A stretch of 32,094 bases of DNA from Fervidifonticultor sp964526945 (lineage in GTDB: Bacteria; Sysuimicrobiota; Sysuimicrobiia; Sysuimicrobiales; Humicultoraceae). A program made the position numbers and the translations under genes. The DNA is taken from assembly GCA_964526945.1 (NCBI GenBank), contig CAZGNA010000012.1:1-32094 (forward strand). The letters run 5' to 3'. Below are positions 11,183 through 19,115 of the stretch, in pieces. Within the stretch, counting starts at the first letter, position 1, and the number at the start of each line of letters is the position of its first letter. Below the pieces are notes generated by a model. It saw nothing but the letters and a program-made list of their open reading frames with translations. It was not told the origin of the DNA and did not search any database.

Positions 11183-11205
11183 AGTATAACACAGGGGCCC
11201 CGCGC
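11183..11205 (-). promoter_or_regulatory. Likely korAB promoter
   Basis: Read on the minus strand, 11188-11183 is TATACT preceded by TGT, an extended -10. The -35 position is poor (TGGTTC, 17-bp spacer). A start near 11176 would give an 85-nt leader with two short GC hairpins (stems 11139-11143/11148-11152 and 11157-11161/11166-11170) before the korA ribosome site. Confidence 0.45.
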
Positions 11206-11279
11206 GAACCACACCGGTGCGCGGCGTCCGCTACTGCGCGGCGTCATCGTCATCCGGCACCGTTCTTGGGCCGTCCACG

Positions 11280-11362
11280 GGAACGTCCACGGAAGTGTCG
11301 ATGCACCGGTTGGACACGGCTGCCGCCCGGCCGTCCAATCGGAACGTCTTACGGAAGTCTCG
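11280..11362. promoter_or_regulatory. Interleaved direct and inverted repeats in livM leader
   Basis: The inverted repeat is CCGGTTGGAC at 11306-11315 against GTCCAATCGG at 11333-11342, 9 of 10 pairs with a 17-bp spacer. It is flanked by two copies of a 21-22-bp direct repeat (GGAACGTC then ACGGAAGT) at 11280-11300 and 11341-11362. This looks like a composite operator for the liv transporter, possibly for a dimeric repressor. No regulator gene is nearby. Confidence 0.45.
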
Positions 11363-11386
11363 CCGCCGCCCGCCACGGGCACCGTC

Positions 11387-11422
11387 GTCTCAGACACGGC
11401 GGCCCGTTGTCTCAGACACGGC
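11387..11422. repeat. Tandem 14-bp direct repeat with palindromic core
   Basis: GTCTCAGACACGGC occurs exactly twice, at 11387-11400 and 11409-11422, 22 bp apart, about two helical turns. The second copy extends to a perfect 11-bp palindrome, TGTCT-C-AGACA; the first has the 9-bp core GTCT-C-AGAC. Placement 38 bp before livM suggests paired binding sites for one regulator on the same DNA face. Confidence 0.5.
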
Positions 11423-11459
11423 AGGGCGCGCCCCGGCGCGGCGCGAACCTCCTGGGCCG

Positions 11460-12461
11460 GTGGCCACAGACCTCCTCGAGCGCTACGAAGACGACCTGGC
11501 CCTGGTCAAGGGCATTGCAGGCTGGACCGCGGTGCTGACGTTGCTTGGCGCGCTGGCCGCAGCACCGCTGCTGCTCCCGCGCCTGGGCCTCGGCTACCTC
11601 CTGTTCATCGCGGTGCTCGCGGCGGCCCACGTCGTGGTGGCCGTGGGGTTGAACCTGCTGGTGGGCGTCGCCGGCCTCATCTCCCTGGGCCACGCGGGGT
11701 TCGTGGCCATCGGCGCCTACACGTCGGGGCTGCTCATGGCCAGGATCGGCGTCCCGTGGTACCTGGCGTGGGCCGGCGCTGCGGTGGCCAGCGCCCTCTT
11801 CGGCTTCCTCGTGGGGCTGCCGGCCCTGCGGCTGGCAGGCCCCTACCTCACCATCGCCACCCTGGGGTTTGGCATCGCCGTCTACCAGGTCCTCACCAAC
11901 TGGACCGCGCTGTCGGGCGGACGCATGGGGCTGCCCGTGCCCGCCCTGCCCGTCTACGTCTCCGGGCTGAGCGCCATGCAGCACCTCTACTACCTAGCCG
12001 TGGGCACGGCCGTCCTGCTGGTGTGGATGGCCTACAACCTGGCCCGGTCCCACGTGGGCCGGGCGTTCGTGGCCCTGCGCGACAGCGACATCGCCGCCGA
12101 GGTGCTCGGGATCAACCTCACCCGGTACAAGACCCTGGCCTTCGGGCTCTCGGCCGCGTACGCGGGCGTTGCGGGCGCGATCCTCGCCCAGGCCCTGCGC
12201 CACCTGGAACCCCAGGCGTTCACCTTCCTGGAGTCCATCACCTACTTGGCGATGATCGTGGTGGGCGGGCTTGGCACCGTCTCGGGCGCGGTCATCGGCG
12301 GGGTGCTGCTCACGCTCCTGCCGCACTACCTGTCGGACCTCAAGCAGTGGCTCCCCGTCGTCTACGGCGGGGTGATCATGCTCATGATGGGCCTGGAGCC
12401 CCTGGGGCTGTACGGCCGCTGGGTGCGCATCCGCCTGTACCTGCGGCTATGGCCCCTGTAG
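11460..12461 (+). CDS. livM: Branched-chain amino acid-type ABC transporter permease LivM
   Basis: Inner-membrane permease (about 333 aa) of a HAAT/Liv-type importer. It has multiple hydrophobic segments and the family motifs GLNLLVGVAGLISLGHAGF near the N-terminus and ALRDSDIAAEVLGINLTRYK in the cytoplasmic coupling region. YLAMIVVGGLGTVSGAVIGG follows near the C-terminus. I start at GTG 11460 (V-A-T-D-L-L-E), where family similarity begins. The frame is open back to 11217, but that stretch is low-complexity and holds the leader repeats. It overlaps livH by 13 bp. The solute may be an amino acid, amide or small carboxylate; the acyl-CoA ligases on either side make a carboxylate worth considering. 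Confidence 0.88.
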   Translation: MATDLLERYEDDLALVKGIAGWTAVLTLLGALAAAPLLLPRLGLGYLLFIAVLAAAHVVVAVGLNLLVGVAGLISLGHAGFVAIGAYTSGLLMARIGVPWYLAWAGAAVASALFGFLVGLPALRLAGPYLTIATLGFGIAVYQVLTNWTALSGGRMGLPVPALPVYVSGLSAMQHLYYLAVGTAVLLVWMAYNLARSHVGRAFVALRDSDIAAEVLGINLTRYKTLAFGLSAAYAGVAGAILAQALRHLEPQAFTFLESITYLAMIVVGGLGTVSGAVIGGVLLTLLPHYLSDLKQWLPVVYGGVIMLMMGLEPLGLYGRWVRIRLYLRLWPL

Positions 12462-13393
12462 GCGAGGCGAGCCTCGTCGTGCCGGCGCGCGCGGTGGTGG
12501 GGACCCTGGCCCAGGCGCTTGGCCCCGCGGCCCAGTACGCGATCGGGGGGCTGGCGACCGGCAGCCTGTACGCGCTGGTGGCGCTGGGCATCGTCCTCCT
12601 CTACCGCGCCTCGCGGATCCTCAACTTCGCCCACGGGGACCTGGCCACGTTTGCCACCTTCGTCGCCTTCACGCTGCTCGGCCGGGGCGCCCCGTTTGGC
12701 GTGGCCGTCGGGGTGGGCCTGGCGGGGGCGGCGGCCATGGGCGCGGGCTTCTACGCCGTCGCGATCCGTCCCATCCGGGAAGGCACGCTGCTGGGCCAGA
12801 TCGTGATGACACTCGGGCTGGCCCTGGCGCTGTCGGGGCTGATGCAGGTGCTCTGGGGCGCACAGACCGAGGTCTTCCCCTTCCCCCTCTCCCAGACCCG
12901 GGTCTACCGGCTTGGGAGCCTGGTCGTCAGCGAGATCAGCCTGGGCACCATCGCGGCGGGCGTCGTCCTCATGGGGGTGCTCTACGGGCTGGTCCAGCGT
13001 ACGCGGATCGGGCTGGCCATGCGCGCCGTCGCCCAGCACCCCACCGCGGCCCAGGCCCTGGGCATTCCGACGCGGCGCATCTACGCGGCCACGTGGGCGC
13101 TGGCGTCCGCCCTGGGTGGCGCCGCCGGCATCCTGCTGGCGCCGGTCGTCTACCTCGACCCGTTCATGATGCTGGACCCGTTCCTCAAGGGCTTCGCGGC
13201 CGCCGTGCTGGGCGGGATGGACAGCCTGCCGGGCGCGGTCATCGGGGGATTCCTGCTGGGCGTCGCCGAAGCCCTGTTCGCGGGGTTCGTCTCGCTGACG
13301 TTTAAGACGACCCTGGCGTTCGTTATCATCATCGTGGTCCTGCTGGTCCGTCCCCAGGGCCTCCTGGGGCGGGAGTACCGCCGGCGGGTATAG
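12449..13393 (+). CDS. livH: Branched-chain amino acid-type ABC transporter permease LivH
   Basis: Second inner-membrane permease (314 aa) of the Liv-type importer. Typical motifs: GLATGSLYALVALGIVLLYR at the first membrane segment, then ILNFAHGDLATFATF, and the coupling segment RTRIGLAMRAVAQHPTAAQA followed by LGI. AAVLGGMDSLPGAVIGGFLL lies near the C-terminus. ATG 12449 lies inside the end of livM, consistent with translational coupling. It would form a heterodimer with LivM, powered by LivG and LivF. The M-H order before the binding protein is one of several seen for this family. Confidence 0.9.
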   Translation: MAPVGEASLVVPARAVVGTLAQALGPAAQYAIGGLATGSLYALVALGIVLLYRASRILNFAHGDLATFATFVAFTLLGRGAPFGVAVGVGLAGAAAMGAGFYAVAIRPIREGTLLGQIVMTLGLALALSGLMQVLWGAQTEVFPFPLSQTRVYRLGSLVVSEISLGTIAAGVVLMGVLYGLVQRTRIGLAMRAVAQHPTAAQALGIPTRRIYAATWALASALGGAAGILLAPVVYLDPFMMLDPFLKGFAAAVLGGMDSLPGAVIGGFLLGVAEALFAGFVSLTFKTTLAFVIIIVVLLVRPQGLLGREYRRRV

Positions 13394-13427
13394 GAGACGC
13401 ACGACCTGCACAGAGGAGGGGTGCAGC

Positions 13428-14612
13428 ATGCGCACCGGACTTCGCCTTGCGGGACTGCTGGCGCTCATATCGCTGGTGGCGGCTGCGGCCGTCGCCCAGG
13501 AGCGCGGCGTCACCGCCACCGAGATCGTCCTGGGCACGTCCATGCCCACCTCGGGCCCCGCGGCCTTCTGGGGGTTGGGCGTCGGCGGAGGCATCGACGC
13601 GTGGCTGCGGCACGTCAACGAGCAGGGCGGCATCCACGGCCGCCGGTTCCGGTTCATCGTCAAGGACGACGGCTACCTGCCACCCCGTGCCGTCGCCAAC
13701 GTGCGCGAGCTCGTCGAGCGCGACGGGATCTTCGCCCTCGTCTCGCAGATCGGCACCGCCAACTGCTTTGCGGTGCGCGACTTCGTGGTGGAGGCGCGGG
13801 TGCTCTGGATCACCCCCGCCTGCGGCGCCGACATCTGGGCCGGGATGCGCGATCGCAACCGCTACCTCTTCGTCACCTACCCGGGCTACACGGACGAGGG
13901 CATCTTCCTGACGAAGTACGGCGTGGAGAAGCTCAACGCCAGGAAGATCGCGGTCTTCTACCAGAACGACCTCTACGGGCAGCAGGGGCTGCTGGGCGTC
14001 AAGCGCGGCGTCGCCCAGGCCAAGGGCGCCAGGCTCGTCGCGCAGGTCTCCTACGAGGTGACCGACGCCGACGTGGCGGCTCAGGCGCTGAAGCTGAAGG
14101 AGTCGGGCGCCGACACCCTGATCCTCTACGCCACGCCGCGTCACGGGGCGCTGATCTTCCGCGAGATCGTCAAGCTGGGCTACCGGCCCACCCTGCTGTC
14201 CACGTTCACCCTGCTGGATCCCATCATGTTCCAGCTGGCGGGCGACGCCTGGGACGGCGTCCACCTGGCGTCCTACATCCCGCTGCCAGGGACCGACCCC
14301 AAGGTCGACGCCGTGCTGGCGACCCTGACGCGCATCAACCCGGCGTTGGCGCGCAATCCGTTCAACGCCATCGCCGGCGTCTCGTTCGTCGAGCCGTTCC
14401 TGGAGGGCCTGCGGCGGGCCGGGCCCGCCCTGACGCGGGACCGCGTCGTCGAGGCGATGGAGACGATCCAGAACTGGGACGGTGAGGTGATCCGCGGCGT
14501 CACCTTCTCGCGGGAGCACCGGCAGGGCATCAACCGCCTGTTCATGGTGCGGGCCGAGCGGGGGCGCTTCGTGAAGCTCACCGACTGGTACACGTACCCC
14601 AAGAAGTTCTGA
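13428..14612 (+). CDS. livK: Periplasmic/extracytoplasmic substrate-binding protein, Liv family
   Basis: Type I solute-binding protein (394 aa, Peripla_BP_6 fold) for the adjacent permeases. It has a Sec signal peptide: basic MRTGLR, a hydrophobic core, and likely cleavage after Ala23 (AVA before QERG). No lipobox cysteine is seen, so it is not an evident lipoprotein. Family features include EIVLGTSMPTSGP at the mature N-terminus, INDWNEQ-like VNEQGGIHGRRF, and IAVFYQNDLYGQQG in the hinge half. A strong GAGGAGGGG lies 7-15 bp before ATG 13428. The ligand cannot be told from sequence alone. It sits between the permease and ATPase genes, so all five liv genes form one operon. Confidence 0.9.
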   Translation: MRTGLRLAGLLALISLVAAAAVAQERGVTATEIVLGTSMPTSGPAAFWGLGVGGGIDAWLRHVNEQGGIHGRRFRFIVKDDGYLPPRAVANVRELVERDGIFALVSQIGTANCFAVRDFVVEARVLWITPACGADIWAGMRDRNRYLFVTYPGYTDEGIFLTKYGVEKLNARKIAVFYQNDLYGQQGLLGVKRGVAQAKGARLVAQVSYEVTDADVAAQALKLKESGADTLILYATPRHGALIFREIVKLGYRPTLLSTFTLLDPIMFQLAGDAWDGVHLASYIPLPGTDPKVDAVLATLTRINPALARNPFNAIAGVSFVEPFLEGLRRAGPALTRDRVVEAMETIQNWDGEVIRGVTFSREHRQGINRLFMVRAERGRFVKLTDWYTYPKKF

Positions 14613-14620
14613 GACGGGCG

Positions 14621-14657
14621 GGCCGAGCGCCTGAGGGTGCGGCCGAGCGCCCGAGGG
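14621..14657. repeat. Short tandem repeat between livK and livG
   Basis: GGCCGAGCGCC-T/C-GAGGG occurs at 14621-14637 and 14641-14657 (16 of 17 identical, 20-bp period), filling the livK-livG gap. It may affect livG start choice or message stability; it could also be a recent slippage duplication. Confidence 0.5.
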
Positions 14658-14660
14658 CCC

Positions 14661-15455
14661 ATGGCGGGCGATCCCGCTCCCGCCGCGCAGGAGGCCCCCC
14701 TGCTCGAGGTCGCGGGCCTGTCCATGGCCTTCGGCGGGATCGTGGCGCTGCACCGCGTGGACCTGACCGTCCGGGCGCGGGAGCTGGTTTCGATCATCGG
14801 GCCCAACGGCGCGGGCAAGACCACCCTGTTCAACTGCATCTGCGGGCTCTACCGGCCCCAGGCCGGCGTCGTCCGCTTCCGCGGCGCGCCCCTGCCGCCG
14901 CGGCCCGACCTCGTGGCCCGGTGCGGCGTCGCCCGCACCTTTCAGAACATCGAGCTCTTTCGCGGGAGCACCACCCTCGACAACGTGATGCTCGGTCGCC
15001 ACCTGCACATCCGCGCGTCGTTGCTGGACGCCGTCCTGGCCACGCCCCGCTGGCGGCGCGAGGAGGCCCGGCACCGCCGCCGGGTCGAGGAGATCCTCGA
15101 CTTCCTGGACCTCCAGGCGTACCGGCGTCGCCGGGTCGGCGACCTGCCGATGGGGCTGCAGCGCCTGGTGGAGATCGCCCGGGCCCTGGCCACCGAGCCC
15201 GCCCTCCTGCTGCTGGACGAACCCTCGGCCGGCATGACCGCCGAGGAGAAGGCCGACCTGGTCCACCGCATCCGCGACATCCGCGAGGAGTGGGGCATCA
15301 CGGTGATCCTGGTCGAACACGACCTCAAGCTGGTGATGGGCATCTCCGACTGGATCGCGGTCCTCGACCACGGCGAGAAGATCGCCGAGGGCCCGCCGGA
15401 GGCCGTGCAGCGCGATCCGGCGGTGATCAGCGCCTACCTGGGGGAGCCCGCGTGA
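14661..15455 (+). CDS. livG: Liv-type ABC transporter ATP-binding protein LivG
   Basis: Cytoplasmic ATPase (264 aa) energising LivH/LivM. Walker A is GPNGAGKTT. The signature region reads LPMGLQRLVEIARAL, the relaxed form usual for LivG rather than LSGGQ. Walker B is LLLLDEPSAGM, followed by the H-loop in VILVEHDLK. The end (SDWIAVLDHGEKIAEGPPE) is typical. I prefer ATG 14661; GTG 14637 in the same frame would add eight residues lying inside a short tandem repeat. It overlaps livF by 4 bp (GTGA), implying coupled translation. Confidence 0.92.
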   Translation: MAGDPAPAAQEAPLLEVAGLSMAFGGIVALHRVDLTVRARELVSIIGPNGAGKTTLFNCICGLYRPQAGVVRFRGAPLPPRPDLVARCGVARTFQNIELFRGSTTLDNVMLGRHLHIRASLLDAVLATPRWRREEARHRRRVEEILDFLDLQAYRRRRVGDLPMGLQRLVEIARALATEPALLLLDEPSAGMTAEEKADLVHRIRDIREEWGITVILVEHDLKLVMGISDWIAVLDHGEKIAEGPPEAVQRDPAVISAYLGEPA

Positions 15456-16237
15456 CCGACGACGCGGTCCTGCTGCGGGTCCGCAACGTCGAGACCGCGT
15501 ACTACGGCCGCCTGACCGTGCTGCGGGGGGTCTCGCTGGACGTCCGGGCGGGCCAGGTGGTGACGATCCTGGGGTCCAACGGCGCGGGCAAGACGACCCT
15601 GCTGCGCACCATCATGGGCTTCATCCCCGACCAGCCCCACAAGGGCACGGTGGAGGTGCTGGGCCGTCGGGTGAACGGCTGGGCCCCCGAGGACATCGCG
15701 GCGCTGGGCGTGGCCTACATCCCCGAGGGCCGGGGCATCTTCCCCGAGCTGACCGTGGAAGAGAACCTGGTGCTGGGCGCCTACACCCGGCGCGACCGCG
15801 AGGTGGCCGCCGACCTGGCGGCCCTGACGGCGCGCTTCCCGATCCTCGCCGAGCGGCGCCACCAGCTGGCAGGGACGCTGTCGGGCGGGGAGCAGCAGAT
15901 GCTGGCCATCGCCCGCGCCCTGTTGGCCCGCCCGAAGCTGGTGCTCCTCGACGAGCCGTCGCTGGGGCTGGCCCCGCGGGTGGTCGTCGACGTCTTCCGC
16001 ATCCTCCGCGAGATCCACGCGGCGGGCGTGGCGATCCTGCTGGTCGAGCAGAACGCGCGCCAGGCGCTGGCCGTGGCCGACTACGCCTACGTCCTCGAGA
16101 ACGGCCGCATCGTGCTCGAAGGCGCCAGCGCGCGCCTCCAGGAGGATCCCAACGTGCAGGAGCTCTACCTGGGGGTCGTCCGCGAGGAGTCGGTGAAGGG
16201 CTACCGGCGCTACAAGATCCGGCGCCGGTGGGCCTGA
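15452..16237 (+). CDS. livF: Liv-type ABC transporter ATP-binding protein LivF
   Basis: Second cytoplasmic ATPase (261 aa) of the importer. Walker A is GSNGAGKTT. YIPEGRGIFPELTVEENL is the conserved LivF Q-loop region. The signature is LSGGEQQMLAIARAL, Walker B is LVLLDEPSLGLAP and the H-loop region is ILLVEQNARQAL. The start is GTG 15452, overlapping the livG stop as GTGA. About 15 residues beyond the usual LivF end (KGYRRYKIRRRWA) are strongly basic. The stop lies 13 bp from that of the opposing acyl-CoA ligase. Confidence 0.92.
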   Translation: MTDDAVLLRVRNVETAYYGRLTVLRGVSLDVRAGQVVTILGSNGAGKTTLLRTIMGFIPDQPHKGTVEVLGRRVNGWAPEDIAALGVAYIPEGRGIFPELTVEENLVLGAYTRRDREVAADLAALTARFPILAERRHQLAGTLSGGEQQMLAIARALLARPKLVLLDEPSLGLAPRVVVDVFRILREIHAAGVAILLVEQNARQALAVADYAYVLENGRIVLEGASARLQEDPNVQELYLGVVREESVKGYRRYKIRRRWA

Positions 16238-16250
16238 GCCCGCGCGCCGG

Positions 16251-18080
16251 TCAGTCGCGGTACAGCGCGGCGATCACGGCGGCGTACTTCTCCATGATCG
16301 CCTTGCGCTTGACCTTCAGGGTGGGCGTCACGTCGCCCTCCTCGGCGTGCAGCCGCCGCGGGAGGATCGCGAACCGCTTGATCTGCTCGGGGGAGGACAG
16401 CGTCCGGTTCACCGCGGCCACCTCGGCCTTGATCAGGTCGTAGACCTCCGGCCGGGCCGCCAGGTCGGCGTAGGTCGTGAACGGCACGCGGCGGTCCTGC
16501 GCCCACGTCGTCACGTTCTCCTCGTCGATGACGATCAGCGCGGTGCAGTAGCGCCGCCCGTCGCCGATCACCACGGCGTCGTTGATGTACGGGCTGGCCT
16601 TGAGCTTGTTCTCGATGTACTGGGGCGCGATGTTCTTGCCGCCCGCGGTGATGAACAGGTCCTTCTTGCGGTCGGTGATGCGCAGGAAGCCGTCGGCGTC
16701 CAGCTCCCCCACGTCGCCGGAGTGCAGCCAGCCGTCGGCCAGGGCCGCCGCGGTCGCCGCCGGGTCGCGAAAGTAGCCCGCGAACACGTTGGGCCCCCGC
16801 ACCAGGATCTCCCCGTCGGGCGCGATCCGCACCTCCACGCCGGGCAGCGGCGTGCCCACGGTGCCCAGCCGGATGTCGTCGCCCTGCACCATCGTGGTCG
16901 GGCCGCAGTCCTCGGTCTGCCCGTAGATCTCCCGCACCGGCACGCCGATCGTCCAGAAGTACGCCAGCAGCTCCGGGGCGATCGGGGCGCCCGCCGAGTA
17001 GGCCAGCCGGATCCGGTGGAGCCCCAGCCGGCGGCGCAGAGGGGCCAGCACCAGGCGATCGGCCACCGCGGCCGCGACGCGCAGCCAGGCGGGCACCGGC
17101 TGGCGCGCCAGTCGCCGCTGCACCGCCGCGCGGGCGACGGCCAGCGCCACCCGGTACGCCGTGCGCTTGACCGCGTCGTTCTCCTGCATCCGCAGGGAGA
17201 CGCCCGAGTAGAGCTTCTCCCACACCCGGGGCACCCCGAAGAAGACCGTGGGCGCGACCTCCCTGAGGTTCTCCAGCACCGTGTCGGTGTTCTCGACGAA
17301 GTTGACGGTGTAGCCCCACCGCGCCGGGAGGAAGACCGAGAACTGCCGTTCGGCGATGTGGGCCAGCGGCAGGTAGGACAGCACCTCGTCGTCGGCCCGG
17401 ACCGGCGTGGCGGCGTCGATCGCCGCCGTGGTCCACGTGATGTTGCGGTGCGTGAGCATCGCGCCCTTGGGCGGGCCAGTGGTCCCCGAGGTGTAGATCA
17501 GCACCGCGACGTCTTCGGGCGCGATCTGGGCCAGGCGCTCGTCGACGGCCGTGGGTGCGCGCCGGGCGTGCTCTGCGCCCAGGGCCAGGAACTGGTCCCA
17601 CAGGAGCACCTGGGGGTCCTGGAACCCGCGCAGGCCCTCGGGGTCCATCACGACGATGTGCTCCAGCACCGGCAGCCGGCTGCGGACCTCGAGGGCCTTG
17701 TCGAGTTGCTCCTCGCCCTCGACGATGAAGACACGGCACCCGGCGTGGTCGAGGATGTAGTGCACCTGCTCGGGGCTGCTGGTGGTGTAGATGCCCGTGG
17801 TGATGGCCCCAACGCTCTGAATGGCCAGGTCGGCGAACAGCCACTCGGGCCGGTTCTCACCGATGAGCCCGACGCGCTCGCCGCGCTGCACGCCCAGGGC
17901 GAGCAGCGCGTGCGCCACCAGGCGCACCTGGGCCGCGTACTCTGCCCAGGTGATGCGCTGCCAGATGCCGTAGCGCTTGCGCCGCAACGCCACCGCGCGC
18001 CCGCGGCGGGCCGCCTGGGCGAAGAAGAGGCCCGGGACCGTCTCAAGGGAGACCGTCGGCGGTGCCAGGGTCACTGTCAT
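16251..18080 (-). CDS. Long-chain fatty acid-CoA ligase (AMP-forming, FadD15-like)
   Basis: Acyl-CoA synthetase (609 aa) of the long-chain/ACSL-like branch, distinct from the 562-aa ligase in the fad operon. Motifs are YTSGTTGPPKGAMLTHRN (ATP binding), IYGQTEDCG (A5), WLHSGDVGELDADGFLRITD then RKKDLFITAGGKNIAP, and a C-terminal part containing PTLKVKRKAIMEKY, typical of this branch. YLPLAHIAERQ is also characteristic. The start is ATG 18080 with AGGTGG a few bases upstream. It is convergent with livF and divergent from the SDR gene. Activation of an acid taken up by the Liv transporter is plausible but inferred from position only. Confidence 0.92.
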   Translation of the reverse strand: MTVTLAPPTVSLETVPGLFFAQAARRGRAVALRRKRYGIWQRITWAEYAAQVRLVAHALLALGVQRGERVGLIGENRPEWLFADLAIQSVGAITTGIYTTSSPEQVHYILDHAGCRVFIVEGEEQLDKALEVRSRLPVLEHIVVMDPEGLRGFQDPQVLLWDQFLALGAEHARRAPTAVDERLAQIAPEDVAVLIYTSGTTGPPKGAMLTHRNITWTTAAIDAATPVRADDEVLSYLPLAHIAERQFSVFLPARWGYTVNFVENTDTVLENLREVAPTVFFGVPRVWEKLYSGVSLRMQENDAVKRTAYRVALAVARAAVQRRLARQPVPAWLRVAAAVADRLVLAPLRRRLGLHRIRLAYSAGAPIAPELLAYFWTIGVPVREIYGQTEDCGPTTMVQGDDIRLGTVGTPLPGVEVRIAPDGEILVRGPNVFAGYFRDPAATAAALADGWLHSGDVGELDADGFLRITDRKKDLFITAGGKNIAPQYIENKLKASPYINDAVVIGDGRRYCTALIVIDEENVTTWAQDRRVPFTTYADLAARPEVYDLIKAEVAAVNRTLSSPEQIKRFAILPRRLHAEEGDVTPTLKVKRKAIMEKYAAVIAALYRD

Positions 18081-18127
18081 GCGCCACCTGTGGCCGCCAC
18101 CGCGTCCTGCCGCGCGGCCACGGTTCC

Positions 18128-18137
18128 ATGTTAGCAC
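18128..18137 (-). promoter_or_regulatory. Extended -10 promoter for the acyl-CoA ligase
   Basis: Minus strand reads GTGCTAACAT, i.e. TGn followed by TAACAT, giving a start near 18121 and a leader of about 40 nt before ATG 18080. No recognisable -35 is present 17 bp upstream (CAGGAG). The same GTGCTA-N3-T element appears before proC and lhr in this window. Confidence 0.45.
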
Positions 18138-18312
18138 TGCCGGAGCCGGCCTCCTGCCGTGGCGGCCGCCCTGCGCCCGTGCCCCGCGCCGCCGGCGGCG
18201 CGCAGCGTCGCCCACGCCACCCACAGCAGGCCACGGGCGCAACCCGACCGTGGCCCGACGTGCCGGCAGGGCGCAGGGGGGCCTGGACGGAATACTCGCA
18301 GGCGACTGCGCC

Positions 18313-19106
18313 ATGGCCGGAATTCTCGAGCGGCTNNNNNNNNNNNNNNNNNNNACCTCCACGGCCACGCCGCCCTGGTCACCGGCGGCTCGCGGGGCAT
18401 CGGGTTCGAGATCGCCCGGGCGCTGGGCGAAGCCGGCGCGCGCGTCGCCATCGTGGCGCGCCGCCCCGAGTGGCTGCACCCCGCCGAGCAGGCGTTGCGC
18501 GCGGCGGGCCTGCCGTGTACGGGCATCGCCGCCGACGTGGCCGACCCGGACCAGGTGGCCCGCGCGGTGGAGGCCGCGCAGCAGGCGGTGGGCGATCTGA
18601 CGATCCTGGTGAACGCCGCGGGCCGCACCTGGGGCGCGCCGGCCGAGGCGATGCCCCTGGAGCGCTGGCGCGAGGTGATGGAGGCCAACGCCACCGGCAC
18701 GTTCCTGGTGAGCCAGGCGGTAGGGCGCGGGATGATCGCCCGGCGGTACGGGCGGATTCTCAACGTGGCGTCGGTGGCGGGACTCCAGGCTTCGGCCCCG
18801 GAGATCGCGCCCATCTCGGGGTACGCCGCCAGCAAGGGCGCCGTCATCGCCTACACGCGCCAGCTGGCGGTTGAATGGGCGCCGTACGGCATCACCGTCA
18901 ACGCCCTGGCACCGGGATTCGTGCACACCCGCATGGCGGACGTGGTGATCACACGCGCCGGGCAGCGCCTGGTCGACCGGATCCCGGTCGGCCGCGTCGG
19001 CGAGCCCGCCGACCTGCTGGGCATCGTCCTGGCGCTGGTGGCGCCGTCGGCCGGCTACATCACGGGGCAGGTCGTCGTCGTCGACGGCGGGATGACGGCG
19101 GTCTGA
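18313..19106 (+). CDS. SDR-family NAD(P)-dependent oxidoreductase (interrupted by assembly gap)
   Basis: Short-chain dehydrogenase of about 255-260 aa. The cofactor motif is TGGSRGIG, followed by NAAG, the catalytic serine in NVASVAG, the Tyr-Lys pair in GYAASKGA, and the C-terminal GYITGQVVVVDGG. ATG 18313 starts M-A-G-I-L-E-R-L, the short helix normally found before the first strand (LHGHAALVTGG) in gluconate 5-dehydrogenase-like SDRs. The 19 N between them put the two pieces in different frames, so the N count is not the true gap length. Substrate unknown. It lies 231 bp from the divergent acyl-CoA ligase start and converges on the radical SAM gene, 9 bp away. Confidence 0.85.
18336..18354. 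other. Assembly gap (19 N)
   Basis: Unknown bases within the SDR coding region. The flanking frames agree only if the missing length is 2 modulo 3; homologous SDRs need only a few residues here, so the real gap may be as short as 2-8 bases. Sequence on either side matches in composition and in gene content, which argues against a misjoin. Confidence 0.99.
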
Positions 19107-19115
19107 GCGGCGCCC

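Noticed and set aside
11217..11459. N-terminal extension of livM by 81 codons
   Set aside because: The extra residues are Ser/Arg/Pro-rich without LivM similarity and come from the repeat-filled leader; GTG 11460 matches the family start.
18319..18335. GAATTCTCGAG beside the N run looks like an EcoRI/XhoI cloning linker
   Set aside because: In frame it encodes G-I-L-E within a natural SDR N-terminal helix, so coincidence is the simpler reading.
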